DNA from: JABGQS01 sp963666505
GTDB taxonomy: Bacteria > Bacillota > Clostridia > Christensenellales > SZUA-584
Assembly: GCA_963666505.2 (NCBI GenBank)
Contig: CAXXXL010000001.1
Location: 496,001-560,000, forward strand
Length of the DNA stretch: 64,000 nucleotides
Direction of reading: 5' to 3'
Shown here: positions 17,332 to 25,762 of the stretch, in pieces
Layout: every line of letters begins with the position of its first letter
Numbering within the stretch: the first letter of the stretch is position 1
Notes under the pieces: generated by a model
Seen by the model: the letters and a program-made list of their open reading frames with translations, nothing else
Told to the model about the DNA's origin: nothing
Databases searched by the model: none
Made by a program: the position numbers and the translations under genes

Positions 17332-18258
17332 GTGAAGACAGTATTTTTATTTCCCGGCCAGGGTGCACAAAAGCCCGGCATGGGAGCGGACTTATACGAA
17401 AATAATATTATTTATAAAAAGGCTTTCGACGAATGCCAGGACGGAGCGGAGCTGGATCTTAAAAAGTCTTGCTTTGACGGAGAGCGGCTGGACGAAAGCG
17501 AGATAGTACAGCCTTCGATATTTGCCCATTCTATGGGGCTGCTTGCTGTACTTAGAGACAGCGGAGCAGATGCAGACATTTACGCAGGGCTTTCGCTTGG
17601 TGAATACAGCGCGCTTACCGCCGCCGGAGTTTTTAACGCCCGGCAGTGTGCAGCGCTCGTTCGCAAACGCGGCAGGATAATGGATGCAGCATACGAAAAG
17701 GGCGTCTGCGGAATGCTTTCCGTGATTGGCTTCGAGATGCAAAAAGTATCTGAAGTTATCGCAGGGTATGAAGATGTGTTTATTGCGAACCATCTTTCAG
17801 AGCTGCAGATAGTTGTTTCCGGATATAAAAGCGAGCTTGTGAAACTGGAGCAGGTATTTCTTGATGAAGGTGCAAAGATGGCTTCACTTTTAGATGTTGC
17901 TGGGCCGTTCCACACTCCGCTTCTTGAGAGAGCTTCAAAAGAATTTTATGAAGTCCTCGCAAAAGAAGAAATAAAACAGTCGGAAAAGACGGTGTATGCT
18001 AACGTTCTTGGCAGGCCGTATGAGCAGGACAGTGATATAAGACAGCTTTTGTGCGACCAGATGAGCAGTAGAGTGCGCTGGCACGACTGCATGGAGCATA
18101 TGGTGGGCAGCGGAATAACGGACTATATTGAGGTCGGGCCGGGCAATGTTCTTGGCAAGCTCATAAAGAGAAGAGTAGGCAAAGGCAATGCAAACATAGT
18201 CAGCATTGCAAGTGAGAAATCATTGGAGAAGTTTCTTTCGAGTAGGGAAGGGACGTGA
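17332..18258 (+). CDS. fabD: Malonyl-CoA:ACP transacylase
   Basis: A 308-residue acyltransferase that loads malonyl groups on ACP. FLFPGQGAQKPGMG opens the protein. The nucleophile is Ser88 in GLSLGEYSAL (usual GHSLGE; here Leu replaces His before Ser, a mild variation). The catalytic His is in GPFHTPLL near residue 195. The start is GTG 17332 behind AAGGGGA. fabG follows after 10 bases. Confidence 0.94.
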   Translation: MKTVFLFPGQGAQKPGMGADLYENNIIYKKAFDECQDGAELDLKKSCFDGERLDESEIVQPSIFAHSMGLLAVLRDSGADADIYAGLSLGEYSALTAAGVFNARQCAALVRKRGRIMDAAYEKGVCGMLSVIGFEMQKVSEVIAGYEDVFIANHLSELQIVVSGYKSELVKLEQVFLDEGAKMASLLDVAGPFHTPLLERASKEFYEVLAKEEIKQSEKTVYANVLGRPYEQDSDIRQLLCDQMSSRVRWHDCMEHMVGSGITDYIEVGPGNVLGKLIKRRVGKGNANIVSIASEKSLEKFLSSREGT

Positions 18259-18268
18259 GGTGTAACGT

Positions 18269-19015
18269 ATGTGTAAAATGGAGCTGAACAAAAAGATTGC
18301 GCTTATAACCGGCTCTGCAAGAGGCATAGGCAAAACTATTGCAGAGAAGTTTCAGGAACAGGGTGCAACGATTGTTATAACGGATATAAACGAGCAGACG
18401 CTGGACGCCGCTGTTGAAGAGCTTAAACAGAACGGTGAGGTGTTCGGCATAAAGATGAACGTTGCCGAAGCCGGCAGCGTACAGGAAGCGGTGGGCGCCG
18501 TTGTGGAAAAATATGGGCGGATCGATATACTTGTCAACAACGCAGGCATAACCAAGGATGGCATGATGTCGAGGATGGAAGAAGCGGAGTTTGACAGCGT
18601 TATAGCCGTTAACCTTAAAGGTACATTCAACGCAACGAAGAGCGTATCGCAGTATATGCTCAAACAGCGCAGCGGGAACATAATAAATATTTCGTCAGTC
18701 GTCGGCATTATCGGCAACGTGGGGCAGGCGAACTATTCTGCTTCAAAAGCGGGCATCATAGGGCTTACCAAAACAAGCGCAAAGGAATTCGCAAAGCGCG
18801 GTATAAGGGTTAATGCGATTGCCCCGGGTTTTATAAAGACCGATATGACTGACCAGCTTTCAGACGATGCTAAAAAGGCGCTGTACAGCAACATTCCGCT
18901 TGGCAGGCTTGGTCTGCCGGACGATATTGCAAACGCAGCGGTTTTCCTTGCATCCGACAACGCCGGATATATTACAGGACAGGTGCTTGTAGTAGACGGC
19001 GGGATGGTAATGTGA
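18269..19015 (+). CDS. fabG: 3-oxoacyl-ACP reductase
   Basis: A 248-residue short-chain dehydrogenase that reduces beta-ketoacyl-ACP with NADPH. Rossmann motif TGSARGIGKT, NNAG at about residue 90, catalytic Ser in NISSVVG, and the YSASK Tyr/Lys pair are all present. The C-terminal VDGGMVM is typical. Start is ATG 18269 behind GAGGTG; a second ATG three codons later is possible. Confidence 0.95.
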   Translation: MCKMELNKKIALITGSARGIGKTIAEKFQEQGATIVITDINEQTLDAAVEELKQNGEVFGIKMNVAEAGSVQEAVGAVVEKYGRIDILVNNAGITKDGMMSRMEEAEFDSVIAVNLKGTFNATKSVSQYMLKQRSGNIINISSVVGIIGNVGQANYSASKAGIIGLTKTSAKEFAKRGIRVNAIAPGFIKTDMTDQLSDDAKKALYSNIPLGRLGLPDDIANAAVFLASDNAGYITGQVLVVDGGMVM

Positions 19016-19025
19016 CGGTGATGAT

Positions 19026-20258
19026 ATGAGTAATAAAGTGATTATAACCGGCATGGGGGCGGTATCTCCCATAGGCAACAGTGTGCAGGAGTCTTTCGAT
19101 GCGGCGCTTGCCGGCACATGCGGGGTAAGACTTGCGACGAGTTTTGACACCGAAGCTACGGAAATCTACGTTGCCGGAGAGGTGCAGGATTTCGACCCGG
19201 CACCGTATATAAACAAGCGTGCAGCAAGGCGGATGGCGAGATTTTCGCAGATGGCTTTTGTAGCTGCAATGCAGGCATGGGAGCAGTGCAGTTTTGAAGA
19301 AGGAAGCTTCGATCCGGACAGGATCGGCGTTATACTCGGCAGCGGTATGGGCGGATTGGATGTTATTTGTGAGCAGCATTCCGAGATGCTCAGTGAAGGC
19401 CCAAGAGCCGTTTCATCGTTTTTTATACCAAAGTCTATAATAAACACAGCAGCCGGCACAATAGCAATTGAGCTTGGGCTTCACGGCCCGTGCTATAGCG
19501 TGGTTACAGCGTGCTCGTCTGGCGCAGACGCACTTGGGCAGGCGTATTACGCAGTCAAGGAAGGGCGGCTGGACGCTGTTCTAGTCGGCGGTGCGGAATC
19601 GTGCATGACTGAGCTTGCTGTGCAGGGATTCCACCAGATGCAGGCGCTTTCAGAGTCTAGCGACCCGAAACGTGCCTCGATACCTTTTGACAAGGAGAGG
19701 GACGGATTCGTTATGGCGGAGGGCGCAGCTTTCCTGATGCTGGAGTCGGAGGAGCATGCTGAAAAACGGGGAGCAAAAGGACTGGTTGAATTTGCCGGCT
19801 ATGCACAGACGTGCGATGCCCACCACATAACAGCGCCGGAGCCTGAGGGTAAGTTTGCGTCGCAGGCGATGGAGCAAGCTGTGAAGGATGCCGGGCTGTC
19901 TTTGGAAGATATAGGGTATATAAATACGCACGGAACAAGTACACCGCTCAACGATGTTTTTGAGAGCGGAGCTATTGAGAAGTGCTTTGGTGAGCACAGC
20001 AAGAACATACTCGTCAACTCAACTAAGTCTATGACAGGGCATATGCTGGGAGCAGCGGGTGCATTTGAGACTGTTATGACGGCTTGTGCCGTGAGTGCAG
20101 GAGTGTCTCCGCCAACCATAGGGCTTCAGAATGAGGACGAGGGATGCAACCTTGACTATGTTAAAGGTGAAAAAAGAGCTATGGATACAAAATGCGGAAT
20201 GTCGAACTCGTTTGGCTTCGGCGGACACAACAGCTCTATAGTGATAAAAAAGATATAA
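19026..20258 (+). CDS. fabF: Beta-ketoacyl-ACP synthase II
   Basis: A 410-residue KAS II, the elongating condensing enzyme. Catalytic Cys163 lies in VVTACSSGADA. The two histidines are in NTHGTSTPLND and KSMTGHMLGAAGA, and the C-terminal gating loop NSFGFGGHNSS is intact. Normal length. It precedes fabZ by 15 bases. Confidence 0.96.
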   Translation: MSNKVIITGMGAVSPIGNSVQESFDAALAGTCGVRLATSFDTEATEIYVAGEVQDFDPAPYINKRAARRMARFSQMAFVAAMQAWEQCSFEEGSFDPDRIGVILGSGMGGLDVICEQHSEMLSEGPRAVSSFFIPKSIINTAAGTIAIELGLHGPCYSVVTACSSGADALGQAYYAVKEGRLDAVLVGGAESCMTELAVQGFHQMQALSESSDPKRASIPFDKERDGFVMAEGAAFLMLESEEHAEKRGAKGLVEFAGYAQTCDAHHITAPEPEGKFASQAMEQAVKDAGLSLEDIGYINTHGTSTPLNDVFESGAIEKCFGEHSKNILVNSTKSMTGHMLGAAGAFETVMTACAVSAGVSPPTIGLQNEDEGCNLDYVKGEKRAMDTKCGMSNSFGFGGHNSSIVIKKI

Positions 20259-20273
20259 ATACAGGAGAGCAAA

Positions 20274-20705
20274 ATGATAGGAATCGAAGGAATCAAAAAG
20301 ATACTGCCGCACAGAGAGCCGTTTTTGATGATGGACCGTGTGGATGAACTGGAGCCAGGTGTGTTTGCTAAAGGCGTAAAATCCATAAGCGGAAACGAAT
20401 GGTATTTCATGGGGCATTTTGGGGAAGTAAAGGTGATGCCGGGTGTGTTGATAGTTGAAGCGCTGGCTCAGATGGGCGGAATAGCGCTGCTTTCTTCGCC
20501 AGAGCTTAAAGGAAAGCTTGCATTTCTTGGCAAGATAAAGAACGCAAGGTTTTATGACAAGGTCGTCCCGGGGGACCAGCTTAGGCTGGAGACTACAATC
20601 GACGTGCTGAAAGCGGGCGTAGGCATGGGCACAGGAATAGCTTATGTTGGTGACAAGAAGGTTGCTTCGACAGAGCTAATGTTTGCAATCGGCGACGCAG
20701 AATAG
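20274..20705 (+). CDS. fabZ: 3-hydroxyacyl-ACP dehydratase
   Basis: A 143-residue hot-dog fold dehydratase, the last gene of the operon. Seen: ILPHREPFLMMDRV, then the active-site segment MGHFGEVKVMPGVLIVEALA. It keeps the His and the Glu, although the usual HFPG is HFGE here. C-terminal strands match FabZ. A bidirectional terminator follows at once. Confidence 0.94.
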   Translation: MIGIEGIKKILPHREPFLMMDRVDELEPGVFAKGVKSISGNEWYFMGHFGEVKVMPGVLIVEALAQMGGIALLSSPELKGKLAFLGKIKNARFYDKVVPGDQLRLETTIDVLKAGVGMGTGIAYVGDKKVASTELMFAIGDAE

Positions 20706-20720
20706 CAATAAAGGCAAATC

Positions 20721-20754
20721 AAAAAGCAGGAGCCGCAATGCCCCTGCTTTTTTT
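20721..20754. terminator. Terminator between convergent fabZ and the 20761 gene
   Basis: The inverted repeat AAAAAGCAGG / CCTGCTTTTT (20721-20730 and 20743-20752) has T runs on both strands, so it can serve both convergent units. Confidence 0.85.
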
Positions 20755-20760
20755 GCGATT

Positions 20761-21402
20761 TTATTCAGGTTTGTCTTGGTTGACGATATCCATCGACATC
20801 ATCAAAAAGCCGGAGAAGCCGGCCATGCTTTCGCCGACAGAGCCGCTGACGAACTTTTTCATAGCGTTTATCTCGCTACGGTATTTCACAAAGAAGTCAT
20901 AGCTTGGCCGGGGTTTGTATTCAAGGCCTTCAAGCTCGAAGTGTTTTATTACGTTTTTAACGGTGGTAGGTTTGTATAACAGGTCTGTTTCGGGGTAGTA
21001 ATAGCACCGGAACACCGTTATCAGAGTCCACTTGGCGAGTCCGTATCTTGTCAGCACGTCGAGCATCTGGTGGAAACCTTTTGCTTCGTCGTCAAAGAGC
21101 AGATTGCGCAGGCCGTCGACCATGAACACTTTCTCATCATAGGACATAGAGTTTACAGCGTCACGGAACTTTGGCTTTTCGAACACAGACACCATCGAAG
21201 AGCCGGACACGAGCTTGGTCATGGCGGCGGTCGTTTTTTCAACGTCGCCGAGCGCATCCAAAGAAAAACTATCGTGCGCAAAGCTGACTAGCTTTCCCAT
21301 TCTGTGTTTTTTACCGAGCTCTTTCAAAGATTCGCTTTCAAAGCCCTGCGGGTAGAGGGCTAAAAAAGCCTGCTGAGCTTGTGCTAACTTTTGTTTGTTC
21401 AT
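20761..21402 (-). CDS. Unrecognised 213-residue protein
   Basis: I do not recognise a family. It is a soluble, mixed alpha protein with no signal peptide or membrane segment. It has an aromatic-rich middle (TLITVFRCYYYPETDLLYKP, about residues 125-145) and a Gly/Ser/Met-rich C-terminal region (about 185-205). Codon use and composition match its neighbours and the frame is clean, so it is likely real. It is convergent with the fab operon, shares its terminator, and is divergent from the MmcQ-like gene at 21526. A start at 21402 is preceded by AAGGAAGG on the minus strand. Confidence 0.65.
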   Translation of the reverse strand: MNKQKLAQAQQAFLALYPQGFESESLKELGKKHRMGKLVSFAHDSFSLDALGDVEKTTAAMTKLVSGSSMVSVFEKPKFRDAVNSMSYDEKVFMVDGLRNLLFDDEAKGFHQMLDVLTRYGLAKWTLITVFRCYYYPETDLLYKPTTVKNVIKHFELEGLEYKPRPSYDFFVKYRSEINAMKKFVSGSVGESMAGFSGFLMMSMDIVNQDKPE

Positions 21403-21525
21403 ATTGGTTTACCTTCCTTTGCGATCATATATCAATTATACATTACAGCGTATGAGTGTCAATTTGCATGTACACAAAAGCAGGACGGGTGTATAATGTT
21501 TTTAATAAAAAAATGGAGCAGTGTT

Positions 21526-21879
21526 ATGACGAGTCAAAAAGTTAGGGAGTATTTATTATCTAAGAAAGGGGCGCAGGAGTCGTTTCCTTTTGGGCTGGGC
21601 GTTCCCGTTTTTAAAGTAGGAGGCAAGATGTTTGCGCTAATAAACACGCACGAGGAAAGGCGGAGCATTAACCTTAAATATCCTAAAGACGATATTGAGG
21701 CTTTGCGAAGCAGCATTAGAGGAGTAGAACCCGGATATCATATGAACAAGCGCCACTGGAACACGCTTTACTTAGACAGCGTCAGCGACAAGATGATAAA
21801 AGAAATGATAGATATATCTTACGGTCTTATTTTTGAAGCTCTGCCAAGAGCTAAAAGGGAAAAGATAGACACAGAATAA
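21526..21879 (+). CDS. MmcQ/YjbR family protein
   Basis: A 117-residue protein of the MmcQ/YjbR family (CyaY-like fold, sometimes called DNA-binding). Seen: QKVREYLLSKKGAQESFPFG, PVFKVGGKMFALI, NLKYPKDD, and the characteristic PGYHMNKRHWNTLYLD. ATG 21526 follows TGGAGC. An open frame upstream has no family similarity and would overlap the divergent gene's leader. It is followed after 3 bases by the convergent histidine kinase gene. Function in the cell is not established for the family. Confidence 0.85.
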   Translation: MTSQKVREYLLSKKGAQESFPFGLGVPVFKVGGKMFALINTHEERRSINLKYPKDDIEALRSSIRGVEPGYHMNKRHWNTLYLDSVSDKMIKEMIDISYGLIFEALPRAKREKIDTE

Positions 21880-21882
21880 GAA

Positions 21883-23226
21883 CTACTTATTCAACTTTAT
21901 CCTGAAGAAAGCGCCGCCGCCGGAGCTGTTTCCTATCGTGAAGTGCCCGCTGTGCGCTTTTACTATTTCGTTCACTATGGATAGCCCTATACCGCTTCCG
22001 TTGCTCTTTTCACGTGCAAAGCCGCCAAGGATGTTGCTTACAGCTTCCGGCTCGAAGCCGCTGCCATCGTCGGTTATTTTTATCTCGACGGTATTTTTAA
22101 GCTCTTTTGTTTCAATGCGTATCAGTGATTTAGAATATTTTGTGCAGTTGGAGAGTATGTTCACAAAAGCACGGTAGAGCTTATCACCGTCGGCTGTGAT
22201 AAGCGGCAGTTTTTTCGGCGTATATTCTATGTCTATATCGCCGAGTATCGCAACGCTCTCGACGCTCTCGATAGCGCTTTCAAGGAGCTTTGAAACGTCC
22301 TGCTCTTCAAATTTGAACATTTCAATATTGCTTTCTATCTTGCTGAGCAGAACGATGTTCTCGGTAAGTTTTTTAATTCGCAGGCTTTCGCTCATAATAA
22401 CGACGAGCGGTTTTTCTATGTCTTCGAACACACCGCTTTTGATGCCTTCTGCATAGCCGTAGATGGACGTAAGCGGGGTTTTTATCTCGTGGGATATCTG
22501 CCTGAAAAGCCGGTCTTTTTCTGAGTCATGCTCTTTTAAACTCTGCGCCATGCTGCTTACAGCAACGGAGAGGTCTTCTATCTCGTCGTTGGTTTTCGCC
22601 GTAAACGTTTCGTCGAAGTTACGCTTTTCGTACTGCTTGGTTATGCTGGTAAGCTTGATTATCGGTTTTGTTATACGCTTTGAGACAAACACCGTAACCA
22701 AAACGGAAATTAGCGAAAGCGCAGCAATGGAAATAACAAGCGCTATGGTGAAGCTCTTCGTCATTTCACGTATGCTCTTCATGGAAAGCAGAGAGATTAT
22801 AACGCTGTCCGTCTCGCTGCCGGTCTGGCTTTCAGTGGATATGGTGCAAAGGTATTCCTGGTCTTCGACTTTGAGCTGGATGACTTTTTTCTTTGATTTT
22901 ACATAGTCTAGGATAACCGGCTGAGGGTCGAAGTCTTCGCCGAAGTTTTCGTCGCTGCTGTAACTTAGGCTGAGTCCGTCCGGCGTTTTGGCGTAGATGA
23001 GGTTGATGCTGTCTGTCAGCACTCTGTAGACGGCAGGCTGCTTTATACGGTTGTTGACATAAAGTGTGGTCGTTACTCTGTTTTCTATTATCAGCTGGGA
23101 TTTAATGTCTTCAAGTGCATTGCTGTTGGCGATTATGAGAACAATGGTGAAAAAAACGAGCAGAGAAAGCACAACTATGAGAACGTTGGTCAGTGTGAGT
23201 TTTTTTGTTATGCTATTTCTTTTCAT
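21883..23226 (-). CDS. Membrane sensor histidine kinase (OmpR-partner type)
   Basis: A 447-residue sensor kinase. Transmembrane helices lie at about residues 12-34 and 160-182 and flank an extracellular sensor domain of about 125 residues. HAMP follows, with the RITKPIIKLT start. HisKA has the H-box FRQISHEIKTPLTSIYG, and the HATPase domain has ILSNCTKYS (N-box), DDGSGFEPE and GSGIGLSIVNEI. It overlaps the response regulator gene by 14 bases, so the two are a pair. The signal is unknown. Three promoters with a shared direct-repeat site (24664, 25168, 48384) are the likely targets. Confidence 0.92.
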   Translation of the reverse strand: MKRNSITKKLTLTNVLIVVLSLLVFFTIVLIIANSNALEDIKSQLIIENRVTTTLYVNNRIKQPAVYRVLTDSINLIYAKTPDGLSLSYSSDENFGEDFDPQPVILDYVKSKKKVIQLKVEDQEYLCTISTESQTGSETDSVIISLLSMKSIREMTKSFTIALVISIAALSLISVLVTVFVSKRITKPIIKLTSITKQYEKRNFDETFTAKTNDEIEDLSVAVSSMAQSLKEHDSEKDRLFRQISHEIKTPLTSIYGYAEGIKSGVFEDIEKPLVVIMSESLRIKKLTENIVLLSKIESNIEMFKFEEQDVSKLLESAIESVESVAILGDIDIEYTPKKLPLITADGDKLYRAFVNILSNCTKYSKSLIRIETKELKNTVEIKITDDGSGFEPEAVSNILGGFAREKSNGSGIGLSIVNEIVKAHSGHFTIGNSSGGGAFFRIKLNK

Positions 23227-23908
23227 CCGGTTCTCCTATCTTGTAACCATAGCCCCAGACAGTTTGTATCTTGCACTGGGCGCCCAGACCAAGCATCTTT
23301 TTACGCAGGCGCTTAATGATATGGTCGACCTGTCTTGAGTCTCCGTAGTAGTCGTAGCCCCATACCTTTTCTATTATCTGTTCTCTGGAGAACGCACGCT
23401 TCTGGTTCTCGAGAAAAAGCGCAAGAAGGTCGAACTCCTTTGCTGTTGTCTGCAGTGGGGCGCTGCCTATGTAGGCCTGTCTGCTTTCGAGGTCGAGTTT
23501 AAGGTCGAGGCAGCAGAGCGAACTGTCCTTTTCAGCGCTCTCGTGCTGCTCTAGCCTGTTGAAAGTGTTTTTTATTTTTATCAGCAGCTCTCTGAAGCTG
23601 ATGGGCTTGCTTATATAATCGTCGCTGCCAAGCTCTAGCCCGAGTACACGGTCGATCTCGTCGTTGTTTGCGGATATCATGAATATAGGGACGAGACTGT
23701 TTTTCCGTATCTCACGTGTGAGGTCGTAGCCTGTCATTTGCGGCATTATGATGTCAGTTATTATAAGGTCGCAAGGACGTGCTGAAAAAGCATCCAGCAG
23801 GCTCTTACCGTCGTAGAAGATCACGACTTCGTATCCTGCATTTGAAAGATGCGATTTTAAAAGTTCGCATATTTGTTTGTCGTCGTCAGCAACGTAGATT
23901 CTCTTCAT
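23213..23908 (-). CDS. OmpR-family response regulator
   Basis: A 231-residue regulator with an N-terminal receiver (acidic pocket ADDD at residues 7-10, phospho-acceptor Asp52 in IITDIIMP, Lys in SKPISFREL) and a C-terminal winged helix (about 130-225, with REQIIEKVWGYDYYGDSRQVD and HIKRLRKKM). It overlaps the kinase gene by 14 bases. It has its own extended -10 promoter. OmpR-type proteins bind tandem direct repeats about 10-11 bases apart, which matches the CTGCCA pairs upstream of neighbouring exported-protein genes. Confidence 0.93.
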   Translation of the reverse strand: MKRIYVADDDKQICELLKSHLSNAGYEVVIFYDGKSLLDAFSARPCDLIITDIIMPQMTGYDLTREIRKNSLVPIFMISANNDEIDRVLGLELGSDDYISKPISFRELLIKIKNTFNRLEQHESAEKDSSLCCLDLKLDLESRQAYIGSAPLQTTAKEFDLLALFLENQKRAFSREQIIEKVWGYDYYGDSRQVDHIIKRLRKKMLGLGAQCKIQTVWGYGYKIGEPDEKK

Positions 23909-23931
23909 CAGTCTTCGCCTTTTTTTGTTAT

Positions 23932-23940
23932 ATTATAGCA
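23932..23940 (-). promoter_or_regulatory. Extended -10 promoter of the two-component genes
   Basis: On the minus strand TGCTATAAT is a perfect extended -10, about 25 bases before the response regulator start. The -35 region is poor, as is common with extended -10 promoters. Confidence 0.6.
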
Positions 23941-23958
23941 CAGAGGATAGTATAAGAA

Positions 23959-23984
23959 TAGCTCGCAGTAAACCCTGCGAGCTA
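23959..23984 (-). terminator. Stem-loop after the exported repeat protein gene
   Basis: A perfect 10-bp inverted repeat, TAGCTCGCAG / CTGCGAGCTA with a 6-base loop, lies between the exported repeat gene and the promoter of the regulator gene. The T run after it is broken (TTCTTAT), so it may terminate only partly. Confidence 0.5.
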
Positions 23985-24011
23985 CTTAGGACTTGTAAGT
24001 CGGATTAATAG

Positions 24012-24623
24012 TCAGGCGCCCTGGCCTGCTCCTGTGCCTGTACCTGTGCCTGCTCCGGGTCCGTTGCCGCCGCCTTCAGGTTTCCAGCCTTCACGCAGCT
24101 TCTGGGCATATTCATCAAGCGTTAGGCCGAGCTCTTCTGCACGCTGTTCCATGAGCTCTTTTCTGTCGCGAAGGCGCTGGGCATATTCGTCGAGCGTTAG
24201 CCCAAGACCTTTCGCACGCTGTTCCATAAGTTCTTTTCGATCACATAGCTGCTGTCTGTACTCGTCGAGCGTTAGCCCTAGCTGGTTTGCACGCTGTGTC
24301 ATAAGTTCCTGACGGTCACGAAGCTGCTGCTTATATTCGTCCAGCGTCAGCCCAAGCTGGTTTGCACGCTGTGTCATCAAGGTCTGGCGCTCTTGCAGGT
24401 GTGCCCTGTACTCGTCCAGAGTCATACCTAGAGCCTGTGCTCTTGCTTCTATTGCAGCTTTTAACTGGGCTATATATTCTTCCAGCGTCAGCCCAAGTTC
24501 GTCTGCGCGATCCTGCCATCTCTGCAGGAGGTCTTCGATGTTCTGGTCGTCTGCAGCGAATGCGACAGAAGCTGTTGCCACCATCAGTACTATCACCAAT
24601 AAAATTGAAACTATTTTTTTCAT
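24012..24623 (-). CDS. Exported protein with six 25-residue helical repeats and Gly-rich tail
   Basis: A 203-residue secreted protein of no family I can name. It starts at ATG 24623 behind AAGGAG (an in-frame codon 14 residues earlier is unlikely). The signal peptide MKKIVSILLVIVLMVATA has its cleavage site after VAFA. Six tandem repeats of 25 residues (the first is 22) carry the core LGLTLDEY followed by a basic/acidic amphipathic stretch (xxxLRDRxELMxQRA). The tail is Gly/Thr-rich (GGGNGPGAGTGTGTGAG). The repeats are near-identical in DNA too (75-base period), so recent expansion is likely. No membrane anchor or sortase motif is seen. The promoter carries the shared CTGCCA site, so it is a probable target of the adjacent OmpR-type regulator. 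Confidence 0.82.
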   Translation of the reverse strand: MKKIVSILLVIVLMVATASVAFAADDQNIEDLLQRWQDRADELGLTLEEYIAQLKAAIEARAQALGMTLDEYRAHLQERQTLMTQRANQLGLTLDEYKQQLRDRQELMTQRANQLGLTLDEYRQQLCDRKELMEQRAKGLGLTLDEYAQRLRDRKELMEQRAEELGLTLDEYAQKLREGWKPEGGGNGPGAGTGTGTGAGQGA

Positions 24624-24663
24624 ATCTTTTCTCCTTAACTCTTCTTGATTATTTTCTAAACAC

Positions 24664-24719
24664 ATTCTAACCTGTAAATATGTATTAATTATGCTGTAAA
24701 TGTGGCAGATGTTTGGCAG
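24664..24719 (-). promoter_or_regulatory. CTGCCA direct-repeat promoter, copy A
   Basis: Read on the minus strand: CTGCCA at offsets 1 and 12 (11-base period), ACATATTT at 37-44, TAGAAT (-10) at 51-56. No -35 box is at the usual place, so an activator is probably needed. The same arrangement with the same spacing occurs at 25168-25223 and 48384-48439. It drives the exported repeat protein gene starting at 24623. Confidence 0.75.
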
Positions 24720-24722
24720 CTG

Positions 24723-25127
24723 CTAATTTGCCTCAAGCTCTTCAAGTTCTGCCAGAAGCTCTTCGAGCTCTTCAAGTTCACTAAGCTCCAGAAGTTCTTC
24801 CAAGTCCGCTATTTCCTCGAGCCCTTCGAGCTCTTCGAGTTCGCTCAATGACGCAAGCTCGTCAAGGTCTTTTAGGTCCTGCTCGTCCAGGGTTTCGATA
24901 TCTTCAAGATCTTGTGAGCCTGCCAGATCTTCCGCAGTCGCCAGGTCTTCCGCATTCGTCAGGTCTTCGGCAGCCGCCATGTCTTCGGCTTCGGTAAGGT
25001 CTTCAAGCTCCAGTATTTCTTCGAGTTCTCGAATATCTTCAATATCCGCCGTGTTTTCACTTTTGCAGCCGAATGAGAAAAACAGGACTGCTGCCAGAAG
25101 CAGAAACACAATGGTTTTAAATTTCAT
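24723..25127 (-). CDS. Very acidic, repetitive lipoprotein
   Basis: A 134-residue putative lipoprotein. The N-terminal MKFKTIVFLLLAAVLFFSFGC ends in a lipobox (FSFGC), giving Cys at residue 21. The mature part is almost only Glu, Asp, Leu and Ala. First come hexapeptide repeats of the type xxAEDL (about residues 40-72), then ELEEL-type runs likely to form a long acidic coiled helix. No family is recognised. Such an acidic surface could bind cations or basic partners, but nothing in the sequence proves it. Its promoter has the same CTGCCA architecture as the next gene downstream, so both probably answer to the adjacent two-component system. Confidence 0.78.
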   Translation of the reverse strand: MKFKTIVFLLLAAVLFFSFGCKSENTADIEDIRELEEILELEDLTEAEDMAAAEDLTNAEDLATAEDLAGSQDLEDIETLDEQDLKDLDELASLSELEELEGLEEIADLEELLELSELEELEELLAELEELEAN

Positions 25128-25167
25128 AAATACCTCCGTTTTGCCTTTTACTCAAGATGATACTAAC

Positions 25168-25223
25168 ATAATAGACCGAAAATATGTAAGTTTAATGCCC
25201 TAAATGTGGCAGAATTGTGGCAG
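25168..25223 (-). promoter_or_regulatory. CTGCCA direct-repeat promoter, copy B
   Basis: Minus strand: CTGCCA at offsets 1 and 12, ACATATTT at 37-44, TATTAT (-10) at 51-56, the same spacing as copies A and C. It lies upstream of the acidic lipoprotein gene, in the gap to the divergent gene at 25362. Confidence 0.75.
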
Positions 25224-25361
25224 AAGAGGTATACTTCTCTATGCTCAAAACTGAAAACAACGGGATAATTGAAAAAATATGGGAAAAAATATGAAAAGAT
25301 GAGTTTGAAAATCCGTAAAATATGGTATAGTATAGGTATGATTCAAAAGGAGGAAAGATAC

Positions 25362-25670
25362 ATGAGCAGACAGAAAAAAAAGAGGCTTCTTTTTATCGGC
25401 GGATGGTTTCTTATCGTTGCATGTGTAATAATCCTTCTTGCTATTCCTTTTAAAATCATTATTTATTACATGCTGCATTTTATAATGATTGCGGGTTTTA
25501 CGAGCGTAAGTGTTTCTATGATAATGCACGCCAGAGATAATCAGGACAAAGCTGTGTTAAGATATAAAGTTTTTAAAATGATGGGCTATGCGCTGTTTAT
25601 CATGACAGCTGCTTTTCTTGGAATAATATTGTTCACATTGGTATTTTTGTTCTTGATCTTGAAGGTATAA
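25362..25670 (+). CDS. Small membrane protein, three transmembrane segments
   Basis: A 102-residue protein with a basic N-terminus (MSRQKKKRLL) and three hydrophobic segments (about residues 9-30, 35-52, 75-100). I do not recognise a family. ATG 25362 follows AAAGGAGG by 8 bases, an optimal site that fixes the start. A promoter with TTGAAA (25305-25310) and a TATAGT/TAGTAT -10 near 25326-25333 lies upstream. It stands alone, divergent from the lipoprotein gene. Confidence 0.7.
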   Translation: MSRQKKKRLLFIGGWFLIVACVIILLAIPFKIIIYYMLHFIMIAGFTSVSVSMIMHARDNQDKAVLRYKVFKMMGYALFIMTAAFLGIILFTLVFLFLILKV

Positions 25671-25762
25671 GGGAAAGTCACTAACGACGAAACAATCTCT
25701 TGAGAAAATTAACCGTTTATTTATTCGTATAATATAAAACCAAATATTAGGGGGACAGGCAA

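Noticed and set aside
24012..24560. Regular 75-base direct repeats, at first sight like an array
   Set aside because: No constant repeat plus unique spacers. The period is a multiple of three and codes for the 25-residue protein repeat.
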